Assembly: GCA_029866125.1 (NCBI GenBank) | Contig: JARWZZ010000001.1 | Coordinates: forward strand, 29,768 to 93,767 | DNA length: 64,000 nt | Source: Limnobacter sp. | GTDB taxonomy: Bacteria; Pseudomonadota; Gammaproteobacteria; Burkholderiales; Burkholderiaceae_B | Direction: 5' to 3' | Position numbers and translations under genes: made by a program | In this document: positions 56,095 through 63,196 of the stretch, piece after piece | How the letters are laid out: every line of letters starts with the position of its first letter | Numbering within the stretch: the stretch's first letter is position 1 | The notes under the pieces: model-generated | Databases searched by the model: none | What the model saw: only the letters and a program-made list of their open reading frames with translations | What the model was told of the DNA's origin: nothing

Positions 56095-57089
56095 GCGCAC
56101 AAAATATCGAGCGTCGTGGATTAAGCCATGCGCAGGTGGAAATACATCGGCACTGCAAAGATCAATCCATCCTGCTTTTCATCACAGACCGTTGCCCGGT
56201 GGGTTGCCTGCATTGCTCCGTAGACTCGCGGGTAGACAGCCCAACAATCACCAATTTCGGATTGTTTTCTGAAATTCTATCGGGCATTTGTGGCAAAACT
56301 TCCATTCAAGTGGTAGGTATTTCAGGAGGAGAGCCTTTCGCTGAGCGCAGAGGGCTTTTACTGGCCAGTTCGCAAATTGTGGAAAGTGGCAAGTTGCTGG
56401 TGATTTACACCAGCGGCGTATGGGCCAAAGCAGCTGTGCTACCCGAATGGATTTTAAAAGTACTTCAGCTTACCAATACTGTGTATTTGAGCACGGACAC
56501 ATTCCATCAGAAAACGGTAAGCCCTATCCATTTCGTGCGTGCGGCCCAAGCCATTGCAAATGCCGGTGCGTGGATTGTTGTACAGACTTTGGATGTGGAA
56601 CAGGCCAAGCAGTTGCTGCAACTTGCATTTGGAAATGACTACACCCAGCATTCAGAAATCGTACCCCTCACCCCCCTTACCAATGGGCGTGGAAAGGATG
56701 TTTTTGTCCGCACCAAAAGGGTACTGGGTAAAACATTCGGTACCTGCAATTTGGCAGTAACGCCGGTGGTCCGTTACGACGGCTTGGTTACAGGCTGTTG
56801 CAATGAAAGTGTGATCATGGGCCACGGCCCCATGCATCTTCGAAGGCGTATTTCGTCACAAACCGAATTAAACCAAGCACTGGATTATTTTCGCTCAGAT
56901 CCACTGTTGCGCACCGTGTCGGGAGTTGGTTTGGGAGCCTTGACTGAACACCCATTGCTGCGCGACTTTGCCGAAAGGCAATTTACAAGCAATTGCGATT
57001 TGTGCTGGAAGGTGATGGACAAATTTCCTGAACATGGGGTTCAAGACCGACTGATTCATGCCATTGCCGAACTGGAGGAAACGCCGTGA
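56091..57089 (+). CDS. Radical SAM protein 2 with C-terminal cysteine cluster
   Basis: 332 residues. CPVGCLHC (C35, C39, C42) is the radical SAM cluster site, then GISGGEPFAERRG. The C-terminal half repeats the pattern of its neighbour (GTCNLAVTPVVRYDGLVTGCCN, then CDLC at 302-305), so the two are probably distant paralogues with different tasks. There is no separate leader-recognition (RRE) domain that I can see in either. The gene is coupled on both sides by 4-bp overlaps. Confidence 0.82.
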   Translation: MSAQNIERRGLSHAQVEIHRHCKDQSILLFITDRCPVGCLHCSVDSRVDSPTITNFGLFSEILSGICGKTSIQVVGISGGEPFAERRGLLLASSQIVESGKLLVIYTSGVWAKAAVLPEWILKVLQLTNTVYLSTDTFHQKTVSPIHFVRAAQAIANAGAWIVVQTLDVEQAKQLLQLAFGNDYTQHSEIVPLTPLTNGRGKDVFVRTKRVLGKTFGTCNLAVTPVVRYDGLVTGCCNESVIMGHGPMHLRRRISSQTELNQALDYFRSDPLLRTVSGVGLGALTEHPLLRDFAERQFTSNCDLCWKVMDKFPEHGVQDRLIHAIAELEETP

Positions 57090-57850
57090 ATTCAAAGGTC
57101 AATCTGAATACACTCAATACACCCAGTTTGCGTCTAAAAGCAAAGCTGGACATGGCATTCCCGGTATTGCAGGCACAGGCTGCGCAGTTGTGGAATAGCC
57201 CTTTTGTTCGTGATTTATATCCGGTGTATTTGCAAAACATGTACATGGTGGTGCGAAGTGGTGTGCCGCTCATGCATGCAGCCATTCAAACAGCCAACTA
57301 TTTCAGTGAATCAGACAAAATGCTGAATCGTTTGATCGGCTATCTAACCCATCACATGGAAGAAGAACGCGGGCACGACCACTGGCTTCTTGAAGACTAT
57401 GAAGCCACCGGTGGCAATCCAGATGCTTTGCAGCTGCAAATGCCGTCTTCCCAAGTGGCTACCCTGGTAGGAGCCCAATACTACTGGATCTACCATTATC
57501 ATCCAGTCACTTTGATGGGGCACATTGCTGCGCTGGAAACTTACCACCCACCCAAGGGCTTCGCTAAGCATTTGAGCGGTTTGACCGGCTACCCAATGCA
57601 TGCATTCCGTGCCATTGCACGCCATGAAAAACTGGATATTGTTCACAAACGTGAACTTTACAAATTGATTGATGAACTCAAACTCACAGAGCAGCAAGAA
57701 CGCTCAATCGGCTTGAGCGGACTGCACACCATGCAGACAGCTGTTGATGTATTGGCGGATATTTATGAAAAAAGCAAAAAGCGTTCTGTAAGACTCGTCC
57801 CACACGGCATTCAGCCTGTGCCGACTTCATTGTTTAGCCCTCCTGTTTAA
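57086..57850 (+). CDS. Haem-oxygenase-fold diiron oxidase (iron-containing redox enzyme family)
   Basis: 254 residues, all-helical. Candidate metal ligands are clustered as in haem-oxygenase-like diiron oxidases: EEERGHDHW (E92-E94, H97, H99), HIAALE (H146, E151) and ARHEKLDIVHKREL (H180, D184, H187). PqqC of PQQ synthesis shares the general fold but uses no metal. In this cluster it may perform the oxidative step after the radical SAM enzymes. It starts by ATGA overlap and ends the cluster. Confidence 0.78.
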   Translation: MNSKVNLNTLNTPSLRLKAKLDMAFPVLQAQAAQLWNSPFVRDLYPVYLQNMYMVVRSGVPLMHAAIQTANYFSESDKMLNRLIGYLTHHMEEERGHDHWLLEDYEATGGNPDALQLQMPSSQVATLVGAQYYWIYHYHPVTLMGHIAALETYHPPKGFAKHLSGLTGYPMHAFRAIARHEKLDIVHKRELYKLIDELKLTEQQERSIGLSGLHTMQTAVDVLADIYEKSKKRSVRLVPHGIQPVPTSLFSPPV

Positions 57851-57895
57851 TCTCTGTGTATGCACTTTTGCATATTTCTTCTTAGGAGATTCAAC

Positions 57896-58096
57896 ATGAA
57901 CAAAGACATTTTTGAAGGCAACTGGAAGCAACTGAAAGGCAAAGTTCAGCAACAGTGGGGCAGCCTCACAAACGATGATCTGGATGTGATCGATGGTAAG
58001 CGTAGGGAATTGGCTGGAAAAATCCAAGAGCGTTACGGTTACAGCAAAGAAGAAGCTGAAAAGCAACTCAACGATTGGGAAAGCAAGCAGCAGTAA
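57896..58096 (+). CDS. CsbD family stress protein
   Basis: 66 residues from the ATG at 57896 with TAGGAG seven bases upstream. [21 protein letters not shown] and then [20 protein letters not shown] are CsbD signatures. These abundant, disordered proteins are induced by general stress; the molecular role is unknown. It lies 45 bp past the diiron gene. Confidence 0.93.
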   Translation: MNKDIFEGNWKQLKGKVQQQWGSLTNDDLDVIDGKRRELAGKIQERYGYSKEEAEKQLNDWESKQQ

Positions 58097-58132
58097 TTTT
58101 TATAACGATTTGATCATCGATAGGAGTCGACT

Positions 58133-58300
58133 ATGTTGCACTATGCCGTAGTATTCTTTGTAATAGCTCTGATTGCGGCAGTCTTCGGCTTTGGCGGAAT
58201 TGCAGCAGGCGCAGTTGAAATTGGAAAAGTTCTGTTTTTTGTCTTTATCATTCTGGCTGCGTTGGGTTTCGTATTTAATCTGTTTAAGTCAAAGCGTTAG
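58133..58300 (+). CDS. DUF1328 small membrane protein
   Basis: 55 residues with two membrane helices: [20 protein letters not shown], then [20 protein letters not shown]. The Gly-Gly-Ile-Ala between them is the DUF1328 (YtjA) signature. The ATG has TAGGAG eight bases upstream. It follows csbD closely, a frequent stress-gene pair, and ends at a strong terminator. Confidence 0.93.
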   Translation: MLHYAVVFFVIALIAAVFGFGGIAAGAVEIGKVLFFVFIILAALGFVFNLFKSKR

Positions 58301-58331
58301 TCGATCGGCTTACTTTTGATGTCAGCATCAA

Positions 58332-58362
58332 GGGGATTGTTCTTCAAGAACAATCCCTTTTT
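58332..58362 (+). terminator. Intrinsic terminator after the CsbD/DUF1328 pair
   Basis: GGGATTGTTCTT and AAGAACAATCCC form a 12-bp stem with a minimal loop, followed by TTTTT. It should end transcripts from the peptide cluster as well, if these read through. Confidence 0.9.
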
Positions 58363-58402
58363 GCATTCCGGTGCGTGTCTTGAATTTTGAAGGAACTGAG
58401 GT

Positions 58403-59800
58403 TTGAAAAAACAAACAAGGATTTTGAGGTTTAGGAAACCTGTTCGAATCAGCCAGACTTGGCCTCATATTCTGATGTTGTTTGGTTGCGTGATTGTGAT
58501 TTCCTTGTTGATGATCAATTACACCCATGTCAAATTGAACGAAAAAGCGATATCAATCAGCAAAACAAACAAGGAGCGCATAGAACGCTTGGATCAAATG
58601 CTGATCCTTGTTTTGGACGCAGAAACCAGCGCACGTGGTTACATGTTAATGAGAAGTGATCCTTACTTGGAGCCCTACAGAAACAGCGCGATTGAGCTAG
58701 AAAAACTGACGTTGAAAATGAACAGTGATTACCCGACTGGCTCACCACACAACCAAGAGTTCATGATTGTAAAAAGTCTGATTCAGTCCAAGTTCATGCA
58801 AATGGGGGAAGTCTTAAGCAAGGGCAAGGTTCCCACTTCGCTTCCTCAGGATGCAACAGAGCTGGGCAAAAAGTTGATGGATGAAATCCGCCTTCGCTTG
58901 AATAACCTGAAAAAACAGCAAATATTGATTCACTCGCAATTGGAGAGTAATTTCTTTGACCGCTTAAACAATATTCAATATGCAGTCTATGCTTTGGGCG
59001 TGGCTGCGTTGATGTTGTTGTTAAGTTTGTTTTACGTGCAACAAAGACAGGTGGTTTTGCGTTCAAAAATACAAAGCCTGTTGCAAACGGAGAACAGCCG
59101 CCTGGAGTCTGCTGTTCAAAATCGCACGCATGAACTCAACGATTTGGCCAGTTACCTGACCAACGCACGTGAGGAGGAGCGTCAACACTTGGCGCGCGAG
59201 CTACATGACGAAATGGGCTCGCTGCTGACCGTTGCAAAAATGGACGCAAGCTGGTTGTTGCGCAGCTTTGGAAACACAGCCGAGCCGCCCATTCAAGAAC
59301 GTTTTCGTAGGCTGATTGAAGGCATTGGCAGTACGATCTCGCTGAAACGCCGAATTATCGACGATTTGCGGCCGCCTCTGCTACAAGGGCTAGGGCTTGT
59401 GGAAGCATTGCGCGCCTTGGCAGACAGTTTCAAGCTGGACACGCCTATTCAAACCCGATTACCTGAAGCGGATTTAAAGCTTTCCGACGATCAGTCGCTG
59501 GCTTTGTTTCGAATTGCTCAAGAATCACTGACCAACATACGCAAATATGCAAAAGCCAGCCAGGTCCTGCTGGAGCTGACTGCAACGGAAAAACAGATCT
59601 GCTTAAAAATTCAAGACAACGGGATCGGCTTTGACCACATCAATCTTAAAACCAGCGGGCACGGCATTGTAGGTATGCGGCACCGTACTCAAATGTTCAA
59701 CGGCAAACTGACCCTGCATTCAGGGCCCAATGCCGGCACACAGGTGGTCGCAACCATGCCGCTCATCGTTATCAACAGTGAATCCTTAGTGAATCAGTAG
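58403..59800 (+). CDS. CHASE3-domain sensor histidine kinase (NarL-type partner)
   Basis: 465 residues from a TTG with AGGA and GAGG upstream. Membrane helices at about 23-40 and 192-212 bracket an extracytoplasmic CHASE3-like domain with LDAETSARGYMLMRSDPYLEPY. A short coiled coil leads to a HisKA_3 core (AREEERQHLARELHDEMGSLL, H268) and an ATPase domain (FRIAQESLTNIRKYAKAS, IQDNGIGFD, GHGIVGMRHR). This kinase type pairs with NarL/LuxR regulators, and one lies convergent next door. The signal is unknown. Confidence 0.9.
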   Translation: MKKQTRILRFRKPVRISQTWPHILMLFGCVIVISLLMINYTHVKLNEKAISISKTNKERIERLDQMLILVLDAETSARGYMLMRSDPYLEPYRNSAIELEKLTLKMNSDYPTGSPHNQEFMIVKSLIQSKFMQMGEVLSKGKVPTSLPQDATELGKKLMDEIRLRLNNLKKQQILIHSQLESNFFDRLNNIQYAVYALGVAALMLLLSLFYVQQRQVVLRSKIQSLLQTENSRLESAVQNRTHELNDLASYLTNAREEERQHLARELHDEMGSLLTVAKMDASWLLRSFGNTAEPPIQERFRRLIEGIGSTISLKRRIIDDLRPPLLQGLGLVEALRALADSFKLDTPIQTRLPEADLKLSDDQSLALFRIAQESLTNIRKYAKASQVLLELTATEKQICLKIQDNGIGFDHINLKTSGHGIVGMRHRTQMFNGKLTLHSGPNAGTQVVATMPLIVINSESLVNQ

Positions 59801-59854
59801 TGAATCCAGTCTGAATCAAGCCCACCATCAAACCACCCTCAAGCCACCATCAGG
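59777..59854. repeat. Two short degenerate tandem arrays at a convergent junction
   Basis: Units of about 11 bp around GTGAATCC (59778-59818, four copies) are followed by CCACCATCAAA-type 11-bp units (59822-59854, three copies). They cover the stop codon of the kinase gene and the last codons of the convergent regulator gene. Confidence 0.8.
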
Positions 59855-60474
59855 CCATGTTCATGGGCATAAGTGGCCAATTCTGCATTGCTGGCCACCG
59901 CCAGTTTTTCAAGCAGACGCGTTCGGTAAGTGCTTACGGTTTTTACACTCAGGTTCAAAACCTCGGCAATACTGGATACGGATTCTCCTTTGGCAAGCCG
60001 TAGAAAAACCTGCAATTCCCTTTCAGACAGGTTGACATGGGGCACCGTGGCTGACTCGCCAGCCATCTCACCCGCAAGTAACTCCGCTGTTTTGGAAGAT
60101 ACGTACCTGCGGCCCTGTGATACGGTCTGAATCGCTTTGTACAACTCGTCTTTGTCGCAGTCTTTGCACAGGTAGCCATTTGCACCGTTACGGATCATCG
60201 GCAAAGCGTAACGCTCTTCAGGAAAGCCACTGAGCATCAACACCTTTAAAGACTCATAACGCTGACGTACATGACGCAGCACATCAATACCGCTTTGGCC
60301 AGGCAAAGACAAATCGAGCAACAACACATCGCACGGTATTTCGCGCAGCAATGTCAGCGCCTCCTCACCGGAACCTGCTTCAAACACAATCGTGATGCCC
60401 AATTCCTGAGAAAGCATTTCGCGAAACCCAGCGCGCACAATCGCGTGGTCGTCCACGATAGCCAAATTAATCAT
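59839..60474 (-). CDS. NarL/LuxR-family response regulator
   Basis: 211 residues. Receiver domain with DD at 8-9, phospho-acceptor D54 in LLLDLSLPG and the conserved Lys in GYLCKDCDK; C-terminal LuxR-type helix-turn-helix (LSERELQVFLRLAKGESVSSIAEVLNLSVKTVSTYRTRLLEKL). It is the likely partner of the convergent CHASE3 kinase. It is divergent from the BON gene, whose promoter region it may control. Confidence 0.93.
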   Translation of the reverse strand: MINLAIVDDHAIVRAGFREMLSQELGITIVFEAGSGEEALTLLREIPCDVLLLDLSLPGQSGIDVLRHVRQRYESLKVLMLSGFPEERYALPMIRNGANGYLCKDCDKDELYKAIQTVSQGRRYVSSKTAELLAGEMAGESATVPHVNLSERELQVFLRLAKGESVSSIAEVLNLSVKTVSTYRTRLLEKLAVASNAELATYAHEHGLMVA

Positions 60475-60675
60475 ATGTTCTCCTGCTGAAGGCTTTACCC
60501 TGAAGCTGCCAGACTAATCCTACATTGCATTCATCTTTGTCGGACAGATGCCGATTAAGCGAATCCATACAATTTAATTCATGGAGCTTGATCAATTTAA
60601 ACACCCTTTGATCTTGAGCTCTTGAGTAAGTGGTTTTGAAATAGTTTTCATTTGTGATTTTCAAGGAGTTTAAAG

Positions 60676-61014
60676 ATGAATAAGATTCTAGTAAAAACCT
60701 TAATTGCCTCTGGTGTTGCTTTGTTGAGCGTTGGCGCAGTTCATGCAGCAGACACACATCGTGCAGACAAACCCAAATCGACAGTCGGCCAGTATGTAGA
60801 CGATTCAACAATTACTGCCAAAGTAAAAGCCAAACACGCTGAAGACAAAGTGGTCAGCGCACTGGATGTAAACGTTGAAACCAAGCAAGGCGTTGTCATT
60901 CTGTCAGGCACAAGCGCCTCTGATGTAGAAAAAACACGCGCTGAAGCCTTGGCTTTGCAAGTGGAGGGCGTCAAGTCCGTCAGCAACAAAATTGACATCA
61001 AGCCTAAGTCTTAA
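60676..61014 (+). CDS. BON-domain periplasmic protein (OsmY-like)
   Basis: 112 residues with AAGGAG eight bases upstream. The signal peptide (TLIASGVALLSVGAVHA) is followed by one BON domain (VDDSTITAKVKAKHAEDKVVSALDVNVETKQGVVILSGT..GVKSVSNKIDI). OsmY-like proteins guard the envelope under osmotic stress. The 201-bp gap to the divergent regulator is AT-rich and should hold both promoters. Confidence 0.9.
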   Translation: MNKILVKTLIASGVALLSVGAVHAADTHRADKPKSTVGQYVDDSTITAKVKAKHAEDKVVSALDVNVETKQGVVILSGTSASDVEKTRAEALALQVEGVKSVSNKIDIKPKS

Positions 61015-61023
61015 TTGTCTGTA

Positions 61024-61053
61024 GGCCCCTTTCAAAGCGATTTGGAAGGGGCT
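61024..61053 (+). terminator. Terminator-like hairpin after the BON gene
   Basis: GGCCCCTTTCAAA and the facing TTTGGAAGGGGCT pair with few mismatches around a short loop, 10 bp past the stop. The T-run is weak. Confidence 0.6.
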
Positions 61054-61187
61054 TGCTGACCGGCTCAGAATCCGGGGCTTACCACCCGTTTTTGATGGGG
61101 TTTGTAGGAATCGTCTTACAGCCCTTTGCGATTGATCAGGTTACTATATATCGTTGGATTATATAGCTTGGTCGAAAAGGAACGATT

Positions 61188-61610
61188 GTGGCGAGTGTTT
61201 CTGAACCCAATGCAATCTTGAAAGTGGTTCTAATTGAAGACAGTAGAGAATTGCTTGCATTGTTGACCGAAATGCTCAATGAGATTCCTACCGTGAAAGT
61301 GGTTGCAAGTGCGGCAACTGAGCAAGATGCGTTGGAAGTGTTCAAAACAACCTCCGCTGATTTAGCAATCATTGATCTTGAACTTCAATCAGGCACTGGC
61401 CTGAATCTTCTTAAAAACTGCTGTCAGCCGCAAGCACTTGACCACGCACTGCATTTTCTTGTTTTTTCCAACTATGCCAATCGGGTTATCCAACACCGTT
61501 GCATGGAGCTGGGTGCGAAAGCGTTTTTCGACAAATCATTCCAGTTGGAAGAGTTGCTTGATTTTGTACAGTCCAGAGCCCTTCAAAAAAGGGTGGGGTA
61601 TTCCACCTAA
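61188..61610 (+). CDS. Single-domain response regulator
   Basis: 140 residues from a GTG with AAAAGGAA seven bases upstream. This is a receiver domain only: Glu-Asp at 17-18, phospho-acceptor D63 in LAIIDLELQSGTG, Ser-Asn in LVFSNYAN, and the conserved Lys in AFFDKSFQLEEL. There is no output domain. It may act as a phosphate sink or relay for the nearby CHASE3 kinase. Confidence 0.88.
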   Translation: MASVSEPNAILKVVLIEDSRELLALLTEMLNEIPTVKVVASAATEQDALEVFKTTSADLAIIDLELQSGTGLNLLKNCCQPQALDHALHFLVFSNYANRVIQHRCMELGAKAFFDKSFQLEELLDFVQSRALQKRVGYST

Positions 61611-61612
61611 AT

Positions 61613-61668
61613 ACCTGCACCAATCACCCTGCACAAATCACGCTGCACTAATCATTCTGCCCAAACGC
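61613..61668. repeat. 14-bp tandem repeats at a convergent junction
   Basis: Units start at 61613, 61627 and 61641 (consensus NCCTGCACNAATCA) with a diverged fourth at 61655. The array begins just after the stop of the receiver gene and runs into the last codons of the minus-strand flavodoxin-like gene. Confidence 0.9.
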
Positions 61669-62244
61669 CCTAGCCTGCCCCAACCATTGTGCCCGAAGCT
61701 CTGCGCTGGACGGCTTGACCGCACCAAAACTGGTGATGCGAACAGGCTTGATGCCACAAAACTCCAAGATGGTTTTTTTCATTTGATGGTGGCCTGGCAT
61801 GCGATTCACCCAGCGGAAATACCAAGGCGGTGAATCCATCGTCACCAAACAGTGGGCCGAACGGCCTGTCAGCAACTTGTCCCACAGCGACGAACCCTTG
61901 CGATACTTGAACGCAAAACCGGGCAAAAATGTGCGGTCAATAAAGCCTTTTTGCAAGGCTGGCATGCCACCCCACCAAATGGGATACACAAAAACCAGGT
62001 GTTCTGCCCACAGAATATCCTCGCGCGCTTTCAGCAAATCGGGCTCCAAAGGCTGATTGCCTCGGTATCCCTCTTTGAGCAAAGGATCAAAATCAAGGTC
62101 GCCCAACATCAACTCGCGGACGTCTTTACCGGCATGCAATGCCCCTTGAACGTACTCACGGTGAAGTTCCGCACACAGGCTGCTGTTGCTGGGGTGGCCC
62201 AGAAATACGAGGGTCTTCTTGCCCACTTCATCTACACCGTTCAC
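61648..62244 (-). CDS. NAD(P)H-dependent oxidoreductase, flavodoxin fold (NQO1/KefF type)
   Basis: 198 residues. FLGHPSNSSLCAELHREYVQGA at the N-terminus and EHLVFVYPIWWGGMPALQKGFIDRTFLPGFAF are hallmarks of the NAD(P)H-quinone reductase flavodoxin-fold family, which binds FMN or FAD and reduces quinones by two electrons. It starts by ATGA overlap behind an SRPBCC gene, so the pair is co-translated. Confidence 0.9.
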   Translation of the reverse strand: MNGVDEVGKKTLVFLGHPSNSSLCAELHREYVQGALHAGKDVRELMLGDLDFDPLLKEGYRGNQPLEPDLLKAREDILWAEHLVFVYPIWWGGMPALQKGFIDRTFLPGFAFKYRKGSSLWDKLLTGRSAHCLVTMDSPPWYFRWVNRMPGHHQMKKTILEFCGIKPVRITSFGAVKPSSAELRAQWLGQARAFGQND

Positions 62245-62744
62245 TTGGCCCTGAGGGTGATCACTTTCACCAAATTCTTCAGTGTTTTAGTCATCAAACG
62301 ATTCCACAGTACATTCACCACAATGGCTTGGAATATGGGTTTACGAATCACATTCAATGGGCTGGGCTTGAGGTAAAAATTGTATTTCCAAGTAAATACG
62401 GTTTGCTCCCCCAACCTTTCAAACTCGAATGCGCCATTGACGTATTCCACCCAATTCACCAGTGGCTGGGTAAAACCAGTGCCCTTGTAAACAATTTGGC
62501 GGTTTTCAACAAATGCCATCAACTCTTCGGTGATTTCCACACCGTCTTTGAAAGTGATGGCTTGCACCGCGCCCACATGGTCAAACTTTTCGCCCCTCAC
62601 CATATCGATGTGGCGGATTGGCGCAATCACCTTGTCGTGGTGTAAAAAATCCTTAGGGTCCAAGTTCACGAAAGTTTTGAAGCAGGTTTCCAATCGGACT
62701 GGAATTCTGCAAGAACGCTGGATTGAAATGGGGGCTTGGCTCAC
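62241..62744 (-). CDS. SRPBCC-family protein
   Basis: 167 residues with a START/Bet v1-like layout: RIPVRLETCFKTFVNLD.., MVRGEKFDHVGAVQAITFKDGVEITEEL, a central VNGAFEFERLGEQTVFTWKYNFYLKPSP and a long C-terminal helix NVLWNRLMTKTLKNLVKVI. Such proteins hold a hydrophobic ligand. Coupling to the quinone reductase suggests a shared substrate, which is unknown. Confidence 0.75.
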   Translation of the reverse strand: MSQAPISIQRSCRIPVRLETCFKTFVNLDPKDFLHHDKVIAPIRHIDMVRGEKFDHVGAVQAITFKDGVEITEELMAFVENRQIVYKGTGFTQPLVNWVEYVNGAFEFERLGEQTVFTWKYNFYLKPSPLNVIRKPIFQAIVVNVLWNRLMTKTLKNLVKVITLRAK

Positions 62745-62777
62745 AATAAGGCTCCTGTCTTTTTGGTTGTGCTTCTT

Positions 62778-63080
62778 ATGATTTCACGATTTTTACCAAT
62801 CTTATCGAAATTGAAAGCGCTGCGCCGTCACGGGCGTTTGATGTGGCTCGCATTTAGGGACCCTGTAACCCCCCTGTGGATTAAGTTTGCAATGGTTGGT
62901 GTGGTTGCCTATTTGATTAGCCCCATCGACTTTGTGCCCGATTTGTTGGTGATATTGGGCATCACCGACGATTTGATCGTGGTGTCGCTGGCCATGTGGA
63001 TACTCGGAAAATTTATCCCACAAGAAGTGAAGGACAAAGCGGCGCTAGAAAATACTGCCAAAGACAAAAAATTGATGTAA
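62778..63080 (+). CDS. DUF1232 (YkvA-like) membrane protein
   Basis: 100 residues from the ATG at 62778; there is no clear ribosome-binding site, and a TTG at 62766 is an alternative. LAFRDPVTPLWIKFAMVGVVAYLISPIDFVPDLLVILGITDDLIV is the DUF1232 signature. It is divergent from the SRPBCC gene with only a few dozen bases between the starts. Confidence 0.85.
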   Translation: MISRFLPILSKLKALRRHGRLMWLAFRDPVTPLWIKFAMVGVVAYLISPIDFVPDLLVILGITDDLIVVSLAMWILGKFIPQEVKDKAALENTAKDKKLM

Positions 63081-63112
63081 AAAAAGCACACCAACTGCAA
63101 GAGTGGGTGTGC
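63079..63112 (-). terminator. Intrinsic terminator of the flagellin gene
   Basis: On the minus strand GCACACC and GGTGTGC pair around a 13-nt loop and are followed by seven T residues. It lies about 85 bp past the flagellin stop. It overlaps the last base pairs of the convergent DUF1232 gene and may end its transcript weakly too. Confidence 0.85.
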
Positions 63113-63160
63113 TCAAAACAACTGGTAAATGATCTTGAGCCAGTCGCTGCTTGGACTTCA

Positions 63161-63183
63161 CCGGGCGGGGGTACCGCGCCCGG
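63161..63183 (-). other. GC-rich hairpin in the 3' untranslated region of flagellin
   Basis: CCGGGCG and CGCCCGG pair around a 9-nt loop, 13 bp past the flagellin stop and upstream of the intrinsic terminator. There is no T-run. It may protect the long-lived flagellin mRNA from 3' decay. Confidence 0.5.
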
Positions 63184-63196
63184 CATTCAATTCAAT

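Noticed and set aside
58440..58460. GTTCGAATC, resembling a tRNA T-arm
   Set aside because: It lies inside the start of the CHASE3 kinase gene and no acceptor or anticodon stem can be drawn.
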